A stretch of 7,733 nt of DNA from Chloroflexota bacterium (GTDB lineage Bacteria; Chloroflexota; Anaerolineae; DTPP01): positions 1 to 7,733 of the forward strand of contig JAAYZY010000118.1 in NCBI GenBank assembly GCA_012514615.1, written 5' to 3'. A program made the position numbers and the translations under genes. The notes beneath the pieces are model-generated. The model had not been told where the DNA came from and searched no databases. It was given only the letters and a program-made list of their open reading frames with translations. Positions 1 to 6,591 of the stretch are shown piece by piece. How positions within the stretch are numbered: position 1 is the first letter of the stretch; each line of letters begins with the position of its first letter.

Positions 1-209
1 AGGTAGGGGGCGATCCCCCCCTCTCGCACCCGCAGCGCCTGGCCCACATCCAGCACCTGCAGTCCCCTGGGCAGGCTGAGGCGGGCCACCACATCCTTGG
101 CCTGCACGGAGTCGCCGGCGCTCACCAGCACTTCGCCCGGCTCAGGCAGCAGACGCTGACGCTGCACCACCGCGTACGGGGTTGCCCGGGTCTGTCGTGT
201 GTTCCACAT
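1..209 (-). CDS. Barrel-sandwich (lipoyl-like) domain protein, N-terminal part
   Basis: This is the start of a gene that runs off the left edge; 69 complete codons are visible. I chose the ATG at 209 because a strong purine-rich Shine-Dalgarno sequence (GGGGAGGGG) lies 8 nt upstream, inside the 23-bp gap after the MutL-like gene. The peptide begins MWNTRQTRATPYAVVQRQRL and continues with a Pro-Gly-Glu-x-Leu-Val, Gly-Asp-x-Val, Asp-Val-Val-Ala pattern at about residues 22-40. That is the hairpin pattern of biotinyl/lipoyl-like barrel-sandwich domains (short beta strands, a Gly-Asp turn, 'V.A.D.VA'). No lipoyl or biotin lysine motif is visible in this part, so a structural rather than cofactor-carrying role is likelier, but the rest of the protein is missing. 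Its position as last visible gene of the run suggests co-transcription with the MutL-like gene. The exact function is unknown; the fold call is by pattern only. Confidence 0.75.
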   Translation of the reverse strand, partial: MWNTRQTRATPYAVVQRQRLLPEPGEVLVSAGDSVQAKDVVARLSLPRGLQVLDVGQALRVREGGIAPY

Positions 210-232
210 GGTCTGTTCCCCTCCCCGGCCCA

Positions 233-1960
233 TCAGGCTCCCAGCGCCCAGAGCCATTCTTGCACTCGCTGACGTCGCGCGCCGGTGTCGCTGGGCAGGC
301 GCAGCGGGCGCCCGCGCGCATCCACAATGACCCCTAACACGCCGCCATCGGCCCGCACCTTGGCTGGGCGGCGCTTGCCGTCTCGACCCAAGGCGAACCC
401 GCGCCCCGGCCGCAGTTCCAGTTCGGCCCGCTCGTTCAGCGGCAGGGGAATCACCTCCAGCGAGCCGGCGTGCACCTCTACCGAGAGGGTTTCGCCGTTT
501 GCGTAGTTCACCTTCACCCGCAGGGCTAGGTCGCCCACCCGCCCCTGCCTAGCCACCGACACCACAGTGCCCAGCTTGAGGAAGGCGTCTTGCTCCAACA
601 CCTGGGCGGCAGCCAACGGGTGCAGGGTGGCCAGGGTGCCCAGCGCAGGGCCCAAGGCGGTGTGATCCAAGGCCAAGATGCTGACGCCGTGGGGCTGGAC
701 CGCATCCAGGAGGGCCAAGGCAGCCTGGCTGGGCCGAGGCAGATGGGCCAGGAAGCCGCCGCAGCCCAGGATGAGGTCCCAATCCTGGCCCTGGGCCACC
801 TCGGCCTGCTGCAAGGCCAGGGTCATCTGCTCGCGGGCCAAGGCTTGTTCCACCTGCAGCTCGCGGCCGGTCTGGGCCATGCTGAAGGGGTGGCTGGCCA
901 GGGCGGCCAGCGCCGTGTGGATGTCCGCGGCGGGCATCTCGTTGGGGAGCCACTCGGCCAGGCGGCGCAGGGTTTCCCCTTCGGTCTGCGCCGCGGCAGC
1001 GGCCATCCCCAGGCCCGGGAAGCTGCTCAGGGTGAAGGCCGGGCCGTGCTGCGCGGCCACGGTGGCGGCGCTGCCCCCCAGGTCCAGCGCCAAGACGTTC
1101 ATGCCGGCCTGTTGGGCCAGGTAGCGCACCGTGTGACCCAGGGCGCGGGCCGTGGTCTGAGAGGGACGAGCCGCCCAGCCTTCCAGCGTCTCGATGGCGC
1201 GGTTCGCCGTGCGGCCGCCTTGTAGGTAGAACGACTCCAATGCCGCCTGGGCCGGCCCCAACCGCTCTTCGTGGGCTGACGGACGCACGTTGTCGACCAT
1301 CTCCACCGGCAGCAAGTTGACCACGGTCTCTTGCACCTGTACCTGGAGCTTGCTGTTGCCGGCGTAGAGCAGCAGCGGGCGGTCCGACTCACCCAGGGCC
1401 AGCGCCGCCAGCGTTAGCGCTTCTAGGCCCTGCCGGATGGGGCGCTCGGCGCCTTGGTCGGTGCCCCCCACCAGCAGGATCGCGTCTGGGCGGCTGGACT
1501 GCAGGCGCTCCGCCAGGCTGCCGATCTCGCCCCAACGGCGGGAGTCTACCAGGGAGAGAACCTCTTGCACCACTACGTAGGGGCTCTGGCAGGCGCGCCG
1601 CCCGCTGTCGAGGCTCATCTCTTCCACCAGACCGGCCAGCCAAACGCGCAGGGGTGGGGCAGCGCTGAGGGTCAGCAGCACGGCGTCCACGCCGGAGCCG
1701 TCTTGGCGCTCTGGGCTCAGGGGGACGCCGCGCTCACTCAACAGGGTGCGGCCGGTGATGTCTTCCACCTGGGAGATGGCCTGACGGGCCGCGCTGACCA
1801 AGTCGCTGTCGCTGCCAGCGTGGGAGAGCGCTTCGCCGCAGGCCACCAGGCGGTGGCTGCCCTCCACTTTGTCTACCAAGACGGCGCGGGTGAAAACCGA
1901 CCCGCAATCCAGAGCCAGGATCGACTCGATGGCTTCGAACTGTTCTTTCTCAGGTGGCAT
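233..1960 (-). CDS. MutL-family (glutamate mutase L-like) ASKHA-fold protein
   Basis: The 575-aa product fits the MutL family (named after the gene between the glutamate mutase subunit genes mutS and mutE; unrelated to mismatch-repair MutL). Visible ASKHA-type nucleotide-binding elements are a phosphate-1-like loop at residues 18-30 (ALDCGSVFTRAVLVD region), a 'DAILLVGGTD' strand-loop near 159-168, a second phosphate loop at 292-303 (LDLGGSAATVAA) and an adenosine-type glycine motif 'ILGCGGFLA' near 397-405. The last ~115 residues form a beta-rich extension containing 'GRDGKRRPAKVRADGGVLGVIVDARG', an add-on after the ASKHA core. No signal peptide or transmembrane helix is seen, so it should be cytoplasmic. 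A GTG at 1981 would add seven residues but has no Shine-Dalgarno, whereas the ATG at 1960 follows GGGGAGGG by 4-5 nt, so I use 1960. Neighbours are membrane proteins, not mutase subunits, so the family name should not be read as involvement in glutamate fermentation. Confidence 0.9.
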   Translation of the reverse strand: MPPEKEQFEAIESILALDCGSVFTRAVLVDKVEGSHRLVACGEALSHAGSDSDLVSAARQAISQVEDITGRTLLSERGVPLSPERQDGSGVDAVLLTLSAAPPLRVWLAGLVEEMSLDSGRRACQSPYVVVQEVLSLVDSRRWGEIGSLAERLQSSRPDAILLVGGTDQGAERPIRQGLEALTLAALALGESDRPLLLYAGNSKLQVQVQETVVNLLPVEMVDNVRPSAHEERLGPAQAALESFYLQGGRTANRAIETLEGWAARPSQTTARALGHTVRYLAQQAGMNVLALDLGGSAATVAAQHGPAFTLSSFPGLGMAAAAAQTEGETLRRLAEWLPNEMPAADIHTALAALASHPFSMAQTGRELQVEQALAREQMTLALQQAEVAQGQDWDLILGCGGFLAHLPRPSQAALALLDAVQPHGVSILALDHTALGPALGTLATLHPLAAAQVLEQDAFLKLGTVVSVARQGRVGDLALRVKVNYANGETLSVEVHAGSLEVIPLPLNERAELELRPGRGFALGRDGKRRPAKVRADGGVLGVIVDARGRPLRLPSDTGARRQRVQEWLWALGA

Positions 1961-1987
1961 CAGGCCCTCCCCTTGCGCCACGATCGT

Positions 1988-2665
1988 TTACAGGAACACA
2001 CTCTGCACCTGGCTCCACAGGAACTCCAGGCGGGCGATGAGCAGCGAGAGTCGCGAGAGAATAGCGCCAGCGAACAAAGCGCCAAAGGCGATCATCAAGG
2101 CCCAGCGGCCGAAGCTCAGCCAAAGGCGCTGCACCGCGGCCCAGAAGCCGTCCCGGCCCTCGCCGCGGTTGGCGCTGAAGTGGAAGTAGAAGAGCGTGCC
2201 GATGACGCCGAAGGCCAGCACCAGGCCGTCGACGACCCCGGCCCAGCTGCCCCCGTAGCTCTGGGGGTTCAGCGAGACCATGCTGGCCTGCACCTGGGGG
2301 AAGAGCGTGCCCAAGAGCGCCCCGCCGATGCTCACCGCTGCGCCCACGCCGAACAGGTAGCCCAAGGGCAGGTTGCCCAGGGTGGACCAGCCGGGGCGCA
2401 CCCGGGCCAGCAACAGCACCCCCAGCAGCAAGGGCAGCCAGTACAGCCAGTTGCCCAGCGGGTCTTGGGCCAGGGGCGCCAACAGCCGCGGCCACAGCAC
2501 GTTGTGCCAGGCGATGACCACTGCATAGCCCACACTGACGCCGACGAAGAGGTGTGTGGCCAGACGGAACAGCGGGTTGTCGCCCAGCAGGTAGCTGAAG
2601 ACCATGAGGCTGAGCACGAAAGCCACCCAGCCCCCGATGAAGTCGGCGTTCAGCAAATCGGGCAT
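1988..2665 (-). CDS. Six-helix integral membrane protein, function unknown
   Basis: The 225-aa protein is almost entirely membrane. Hydrophobic segments lie at about residues 8-27, 38-57, 71-88, 99-121, 142-163 and 186-206, giving six predicted helices. A conserved-looking motif GDNPLFRLATHLFVGVSVGY sits at 28-47, between and into helix 2. I associate this motif with an uncharacterised Chloroflexota membrane family, from recall only. There are no cysteines and no recognisable transporter or enzyme signature. A basic/acidic loop (ANRGEGRDGFW) precedes the last helix. The ATG at 2665 is preceded by TAGGAGAG, which overlaps the TAG stop of the upstream zinc-ribbon gene; the 12-bp spacing implies translational coupling. 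It lies directly upstream of the MutL-like gene. It may be a membrane partner of the zinc-ribbon or MutL-like protein, but nothing in the sequence proves a function. Confidence 0.88.
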   Translation of the reverse strand: MPDLLNADFIGGWVAFVLSLMVFSYLLGDNPLFRLATHLFVGVSVGYAVVIAWHNVLWPRLLAPLAQDPLGNWLYWLPLLLGVLLLARVRPGWSTLGNLPLGYLFGVGAAVSIGGALLGTLFPQVQASMVSLNPQSYGGSWAGVVDGLVLAFGVIGTLFYFHFSANRGEGRDGFWAAVQRLWLSFGRWALMIAFGALFAGAILSRLSLLIARLEFLWSQVQSVFL

Positions 2666-2677
2666 GACGGTGCTCTC

Positions 2678-4618
2678 CTATCCGCGGCCATGGCCAGAGA
2701 GGCCGGCTGCGTTGCCCAGGAGGATGACCGAGACCATGACCAGGGTGCCGGCGGCCAGGGAATCGCTGCGGGCCTGTCCACGTCCGGGGGCGCCCCGAAG
2801 CGATTCGTAGGCTGCCGCGCCGGGCAGCCCGCCGGCCAACCCAGCCAACTGGCGGGGCGCGGTCTGGTAGTAGGGCTGCACGGCGGGCAGCGCACCAGCG
2901 CCCACGCCGGCGGCTAGGGGTACGCCGTGGGCCGAGCCGACCTGTTCGACCCAGCGGCGCAGGCCTTCGGCCTCGGCGCTGAAGGCGATGACCAGCCGGA
3001 ACGTCCCCACGCCTTCCAGCCCCTGGACGGCGGGGAACTGGGCCAAGGCCTGGCCCTCAACGAAATCGGCGGGGACGATGCCCAGGCCGCCGGCGCCGCT
3101 CAGGGCTCGCAGGCCAGCCTCGTTGCCGGGCAGGTAGCCCAGGTTCAGGTAGCTGCTACCGTAGGGGTAGTTGCCCTGCGCGGCGGCCAAGCGGGCCAGG
3201 GCGCCGTTGGCCAACTGGGGGCCGCTGGGCAACTGGCTGACTACCACGATGCGGGCGCCCCGCTCCATGACATGGCCCAGCACGGCCTCGGCCAAGGGGC
3301 CCATCTCGCCTTCGCTGCTGGGGTCGAAATCCCAACCTACCAGCACCGCGTCGCCCGGGGCCAGCCTTTCCACCGCCTGGTAGAGCGCCTCCACGCCGTC
3401 CGGAACGTGGGGCGGGAGGGCCAGCAGCGGCTGCCCCCAGACGATGGGTATGCCCAACGCCGCCAACAACAGCAGGGCCAGCAGACCACGTCCCCAGAAC
3501 CGCCGCTTGCGCTGGGCTACCGGCCGCGGCGCGTCGCCGCCCAGGGGGCCTTCCTCGGCCAACTTGCGGAACAAGGCGGCCTCAGCCTCCCCCACTGCGG
3601 GGGCGACGCCGCTAGGGCCCAGGGGGCGCGGGGGCGGCTGACTTACCGCCTCTGCGGCCGGCAAGACGCCGGCGATGCCGGCCAGCAGCCCCCCGGTCTC
3701 TTCTTGGGGCTTCATCTCGGCGATCCACTGCGGGATCTCCGCCGGCTCTGCTGCCTCTTCGGGCGTGGGGGGCGCCGCAGGCTCCAGCGGCTGGGCTTGG
3801 CCCATGAGAGGGAGGGGGGCTGGCGCTTCAGACAGGTCGAGCCGCAGCCCCTCCGGCCGGTCAGGCTCACTGGCGGCGGCCACGGGAGCGCCCGGTTCTA
3901 GCCCCTCCAGCCAGGGCGGGATCTGGAAGCTGGTCGGGGCCGGCGCTTCCGCCTCTGGCTCCTCGGCGAAGACCGGCACGCTGGCTTGGCCTCCCTCGGT
4001 GCGGGCTGCGCCCGGCGGTTCAGTGAAGACCGGGGTGCTGGACCCCGAAGCGGATTCGCTACCCAGCCACGAAGGGACTGCCGACGCTTCTTCTTCGTCC
4101 AGCGTGGGCAGGCCAGCGCGCAATTGGCGCAGCCAATCGGGTACGGTCTCCTCTTCAGCCGGCGTCTCGGCGGCTTCGGCTGGGGCGGGTTCGTCGGGGA
4201 GGTGGGCGCGCAGCTCCCTCAGCCAGTCGGACTCAGCCTCGGTTGGCTCGGCGGCTTCGGCTGGGGCTGGCTCGCCAGACGGGGCGGCCTCCCCCAGCTC
4301 GTGCATCCAGTGGGGAAGTGGTTGCCCTTGGTCTTCCACCGCCTGGCCATGCCTTGGCTCCAGCCAAGACGGCAGGCCGGCCGCGGGCTCTTCGGGCGCA
4401 GGTTGGGGTTCCTGAGCGGCAGGCGCGCCGGCTTCCGGCTCCGCCGGGGGAGCAAGGCGCAAGCCACACTGGCGGCAGAAAGCGCTTTTGCGGGAGTTGA
4501 AAGCGCCGCACTGAGAGCAGTGCACGCCGGCGTCTGCCGGCGTCAGGTGCGTCCCGCATTCGTTGCAGAACTTGCTGCCGTCCCGATTGGCAGTGCCGCA
4601 TGTTGGACAGTAGATCAT
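2678..4618 (-). CDS. Double zinc-ribbon, TM-anchored protein with WL-motif linker
   Basis: The 646-aa protein has a clear modular build. Residues 1-52 carry two zinc ribbons (Cys 4/7/18/21 and Cys 34/37/48/51). Residues 53-365 are a disordered Pro/Ala/Glu-rich linker with repeated '[LIV]P-x-W-[LMI]' motifs near 82, 101, 181, 233 and 295, and closely related D-W-L-R motifs at 131 and 161. A basic stretch (QRKRR) leads into a transmembrane helix at 374-395, predicting a cytoplasmic N-terminus. An exported domain follows at about 400-600, with alternating strands and helices ('GDAVLVGWDFDPSSEGEMG', 'RGARIVVVSQLPSG'). A second hydrophobic helix lies at 620-637. The ATG at 4618 has AAGGAG 9 nt upstream and begins exactly at the first ribbon. 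Ribbons of this sort usually bind partner proteins or nucleic acid; the exported domain is not one I can name. Flanking membrane genes suggest a membrane complex, perhaps with this protein as scaffold. Confidence 0.9.
   Translation of the reverse strand: MIYCPTCGTANRDGSKFCNECGTHLTPADAGVHCSQCGAFNSRKSAFCRQCGLRLAPPAEPEAGAPAAQEPQPAPEEPAAGLPSWLEPRHGQAVEDQGQPLPHWMHELGEAAPSGEPAPAEAAEPTEAESDWLRELRAHLPDEPAPAEAAETPAEEETVPDWLRQLRAGLPTLDEEEASAVPSWLGSESASGSSTPVFTEPPGAARTEGGQASVPVFAEEPEAEAPAPTSFQIPPWLEGLEPGAPVAAASEPDRPEGLRLDLSEAPAPLPLMGQAQPLEPAAPPTPEEAAEPAEIPQWIAEMKPQEETGGLLAGIAGVLPAAEAVSQPPPRPLGPSGVAPAVGEAEAALFRKLAEEGPLGGDAPRPVAQRKRRFWGRGLLALLLLAALGIPIVWGQPLLALPPHVPDGVEALYQAVERLAPGDAVLVGWDFDPSSEGEMGPLAEAVLGHVMERGARIVVVSQLPSGPQLANGALARLAAAQGNYPYGSSYLNLGYLPGNEAGLRALSGAGGLGIVPADFVEGQALAQFPAVQGLEGVGTFRLVIAFSAEAEGLRRWVEQVGSAHGVPLAAGVGAGALPAVQPYYQTAPRQLAGLAGGLPGAAAYESLRGAPGRGQARSDSLAAGTLVMVSVILLGNAAGLSGHGRG
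4166..4267. repeat. Intragenic duplication in zinc-ribbon protein linker
   Basis: A 21-bp perfect direct repeat (starting ctcggcggcttcggctgggg) occurs at 4166-4186 and again at 4247-4267, 81 bp apart, so 27 codons in register. On the coding strand it marks two consecutive protein repeats at residues 116-142 and about 143-172. Each opens with EPAPAEAAE and closes with DWLR[EQ]LRA[HG]LP; the second is three residues longer. The near-identity at DNA level suggests a fairly recent tandem duplication of a linker unit. Confidence 0.75.
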
Positions 4619-4636
4619 CGCCAGCCGCTCCTTAAC

Positions 4637-5254
4637 CTACCGGACATAGGGTTTGTCCAAGCCCATGAGTAGACGCAGGCCCGTGGCCACCGTCCCCAGC
4701 GCCACACCGATGAGGATGCCGCGCACCCCGGCCATGCTGGGGATCGCCACAATCCAACTGGCTGCGTCCGGCAGATGGTCGCTCAGCAGCCCGCCCAGGG
4801 GGCTCTGCCCCACCAGCACAATGAGGCCGGCCACCAGCATCAGCACGCCCTCCGGCCGCCGCACCCGGAAGGCGCGGTAGGCGGCCGTGGCCACGTAGAG
4901 AGCCAACAGCGCGAAGAAGGTGGATTGCAGGGGGAACTGCACGTTCCAGAACACCCAAGCCACGGCGCGCCCGTTGGGGCCATGGGGGTCCAGCAACCCC
5001 ACCACCAGCACCACCCACAGGGCTACGATGAGCACCACACTGTAGGGCCAGCCTTGCTGGCCGTGGGTGACCTTGCGGAAGTGGGAGGCCATGACGTTGT
5101 AGGCCCCGGCCAGCAGGGCGAACGCCGCCAGGATCACCGCGCCGCTGGTCAGGCCCCAGCCCACCGCGTCCAGCAGGGGGTTCTCGATGAAGATATCCAG
5201 CAGCACGAGCAGGCCGGCGGCCAGGGCGGCAACACTGGGAAGAATCCGTCGCAC
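4637..5254 (-). CDS. Six-helix integral membrane protein, function unknown
   Basis: The 205-aa product is a polytopic membrane protein with hydrophobic helices at about residues 4-21, 32-53, 70-88, 104-125, 136-149 and 176-196. Loops include a basic segment after helix 2 (ASHFRKVTHGQQGWPYS), an 'RRPEG' turn after helix 4 and a short C-terminal tail DKPYVR. I recognise no transporter, enzyme or secretion motif. There are two adjacent GTG starts, at 5257 and 5254. AAGGAGG lies only 3 nt before the first and 6 nt before the second, so 5254 is better spaced; the difference is one residue. The gene sits 31 bp after the DUF6754-like gene and 18 bp before the zinc-ribbon gene. It does not visibly resemble the other six-helix protein of the operon at the sequence level, so the two are not obvious duplicates. 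A role as membrane subunit of the same assembly is inference from context. Confidence 0.87.
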   Translation of the reverse strand: MRRILPSVAALAAGLLVLLDIFIENPLLDAVGWGLTSGAVILAAFALLAGAYNVMASHFRKVTHGQQGWPYSVVLIVALWVVLVVGLLDPHGPNGRAVAWVFWNVQFPLQSTFFALLALYVATAAYRAFRVRRPEGVLMLVAGLIVLVGQSPLGGLLSDHLPDAASWIVAIPSMAGVRGILIGVALGTVATGLRLLMGLDKPYVR

Positions 5255-5285
5255 CACAAGCCTCCTTGGGCGATTCCGCTTCGTC

Positions 5286-6068
5286 CTAGGCTAACAGCGT
5301 CTTGGCCACGATCCCACCGACAATGACCAGGATCAGCAGGATGCGCATCCAGTCTTGCGCCATGAGGCTGCCCACATGGGCGGGCTGGCCTTTCAAGTAA
5401 GCGCCTGCAGCGAAGAGCTCTTCCCCCAACACCGGGCAGTCGCTGGTGGCGTGAACAAACGGCAGCACAGTTGGCTGCGCCGCGCCAGCCACCTGCCCCA
5501 CCCCGGCCTGCCGCCCCGCTTCTCCCAGCAGCAGGTACTCGTCGTCGAAACGACCTGCCAGCACGCTGGCCGCGAGCGGCTCGTGGCGGAGCAGGTCGCC
5601 CACCCCGGCGGCGTAGGCCGCCGCGTCCGGGGCGACCCACCGGGCGCTCAAGGGGTCGTACTCGGCCAGCACGCCCTGCGCTGCGTACGCGCCCCGCAGC
5701 GCCCCTTGCGCGGCCAGCAGGGTGGTGGCGTCGCCGGTGGTGACCAGCGTCTTGGATCCGTGGGCTGCCGCTTGCTCGCCCAGGTAGTCCAGCACGTCCA
5801 GGGCGGCCAGGGTTTCGGCGGCGGCTCCCTGGTACACGCTGCCGGTGCCCAAGCTCACACTCACCGGTTGGCCGGTCTCAGCCGCCAGGCCCACGAAGTC
5901 GTGCAGCCGCCGGAAGCCGGCGATGGGCCGCAGAGAAGGACCTCGGCCGCTGCGCGCCCGGGCGCGGAAGAAGAGTAGGGCTGGGATGAAGAGCAGCAGC
6001 ACGGCCAGCATGAAGGTCTGAGCCAGGCTCATGCGACTCTCGGTGAGCAGTTCGATCAGCAGCTCCAT
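5286..6068 (-). CDS. DUF6754-like protein with N- and C-terminal TM helices
   Basis: The 260-aa protein has a transmembrane helix at 17-34 followed by basic residues (RARAR), a soluble alpha/beta domain at about 45-235 and a second helix at 240-258. Both ends are thus in the membrane and the middle domain probably lies on the cytoplasmic side (positive-inside rule). The domain shows glycine-rich turns typical of the DUF6754 family as I recall it: 'PVSVSLGTGSVYQGAAAETLA' (about 68-88), 'SKTLVTTGD' (105-113), 'AAYAAGVGDLL' (150-160), 'DDEYLLLGEAG' (175-185) and 'LPFVHATSDCPVLGEELFAAGAYL' (202-225). The family name is from memory, and its function is undescribed to my knowledge. The ATG at 6068 is well supported by AGGAGG 6 nt upstream. 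It is the second gene of the run, 27 bp after the small 91-aa gene. The fold suggests ligand or nucleotide binding, but no catalytic motif is identifiable. Confidence 0.88.
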   Translation of the reverse strand: MELLIELLTESRMSLAQTFMLAVLLLFIPALLFFRARARSGRGPSLRPIAGFRRLHDFVGLAAETGQPVSVSLGTGSVYQGAAAETLAALDVLDYLGEQAAAHGSKTLVTTGDATTLLAAQGALRGAYAAQGVLAEYDPLSARWVAPDAAAYAAGVGDLLRHEPLAASVLAGRFDDEYLLLGEAGRQAGVGQVAGAAQPTVLPFVHATSDCPVLGEELFAAGAYLKGQPAHVGSLMAQDWMRILLILVIVGGIVAKTLLA

Positions 6069-6095
6069 GCGCGTCCTCCTGCGCCTCCCGTTACC

Positions 6096-6371
6096 TCAGG
6101 CCCGCTCCCCAGGGGGGCCGGCCGTAAGGCGCTCGATGAGCCGTTCCAGGCCGCCGTGGTCTTCCAAGAGGGCGGCATAGTCGTTGGTGGTCTGTGGGGC
6201 AACGAAGGGGCTTAGGAACGGCCCGGCGAAGAGCAAAGCCTGGCTGCCTAGGAAAGCCAGGGGACGGTTCCATTCCAGGAAGAAGGCGGCGGGCGCGGCT
6301 ACGCCCAAGCGCTCCAGGGCGGCGGCTGCCCGCTCCACCAGATCTTGTGCACGGGCATCATCCAGTGGCAT
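6096..6371 (-). CDS. Small conserved protein (91 aa), function unknown
   Basis: This is the first gene after the promoters. The 91-aa product has a helical N-terminus (about 5-22), a conspicuous hydrophobic core 'APAAFFLEWNRPLAFLGSQALLFAGPF' at about 26-52 and a charged helical C-terminus (ALLEDHGGLERLIERL). I recall similar small proteins with an 'E.(H/N)(K/R)PL.FL.SQAL' core in Chloroflexota and other bacteria, all uncharacterised. The hydrophobic stretch is interrupted by Glu, Asn and Arg, so a peripheral or amphipathic membrane association is likelier than a simple transmembrane helix. The ATG at 6371 has a purine-rich site (GGGAAGG) 4-5 nt upstream. The TSS predicted from the nearer promoter leaves a leader of about 70 nt. 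Being real is supported by codon structure, SD and close spacing to the next gene. Confidence 0.85.
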   Translation of the reverse strand: MPLDDARAQDLVERAAAALERLGVAAPAAFFLEWNRPLAFLGSQALLFAGPFLSPFVAPQTTNDYAALLEDHGGLERLIERLTAGPPGERA

Positions 6372-6442
6372 CTTGCCTTCCCTCGCCTCCCCTCAGTACG
6401 ACACAGGGAGCGGCTTGGAGGTACGCCACGACGCCCTGTGTA

Positions 6443-6458
6443 TGCTATCAGTATAGCA
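6443..6458. promoter_or_regulatory. Inverted repeat overlapping proximal -10
   Basis: TGCTAT (6443-6448) and ATAGCA (6453-6458) form a perfect 6-bp inverted repeat around CAGT. It covers the -10 hexamer of the proximal promoter, a placement typical of a repressor operator. No cognate regulator is encoded in the window, so this is a candidate only. Confidence 0.4.
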
Positions 6459-6479
6459 CAACTGCCCATAGACCGGCAA
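6450..6479 (-). promoter_or_regulatory. Proximal sigma70-like promoter (extended -10)
   Basis: On the minus strand, TTGCCG (6479-6474) is followed after 18 bp by TATACT (6455-6450), with an upstream TG giving an extended -10 (TGCTATACT). The expected start point is near 6443. It points directly into the 91-aa gene at 6371 and is the nearer of two tandem promoters for the seven-gene run. Confidence 0.6.
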
Positions 6480-6514
6480 CGCCGGCGAGCCAGTGCCGGT
6501 CAGCACTTGACGTA

Positions 6515-6526
6515 ACTATACATAGT
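6515..6526. promoter_or_regulatory. Inverted repeat overlapping distal -10
   Basis: ACTAT (6515-6519) and ATAGT (6522-6526) form an inverted repeat around AC; the overlapping GTATAC (6525-6530) is itself palindromic. It overlaps the distal promoter's -10, as the other dyad overlaps the proximal one. It could be an operator or simply a by-product of AT-rich promoter sequence. Confidence 0.35.
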
Positions 6527-6552
6527 ATACCACGCAATTGGCTCGCTGACAA
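6524..6552 (-). promoter_or_regulatory. Distal sigma70-like promoter (extended -10)
   Basis: On the minus strand, TTGTCA (6552-6547; five of six matches to TTGACA) is spaced exactly 17 bp from TATACT (6529-6524; five of six to TATAAT), which carries an upstream TG (TGGTATACT). This is the best promoter in the window and stands out as an AT-rich island in GC-rich DNA. The predicted start is near 6517, giving a leader of about 145 nt to the first gene. Confidence 0.7.
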
Positions 6553-6591
6553 GGGGCGGCCGCGGAAGGAGCCCGCAAGATGTGAGCCGGG

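Noticed and set aside
1961..1981. GTG start at 1981 for the MutL-like protein
   Set aside because: No Shine-Dalgarno upstream; the ATG at 1960 has a strong one, and homologous sequence appears to begin just after it.
1454..2917. Long plus-strand open frame of 487 codons
   Set aside because: It is antisense to the MutL-like, six-helix and zinc-ribbon genes, crosses their boundaries, and is rich in Gln/His/Gly/Ala as expected of a shadow in GC-rich DNA; no domain, SD or coherent start.
2927..4672. Plus-strand open frames of about 324, 246 and 228 codons opposite the zinc-ribbon gene
   Set aside because: Low-complexity Ser/Gly/Ala/Arg translations that mirror the Pro/Ala/Glu linker; the minus-strand frame has clear zinc ribbons and membrane helices.
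6507..6531. Plus-strand TTGACG...TATACC promoter
   Set aside because: The spacing is only 13 bp, no plus-strand gene follows, and the same bases form a well-spaced minus-strand promoter.
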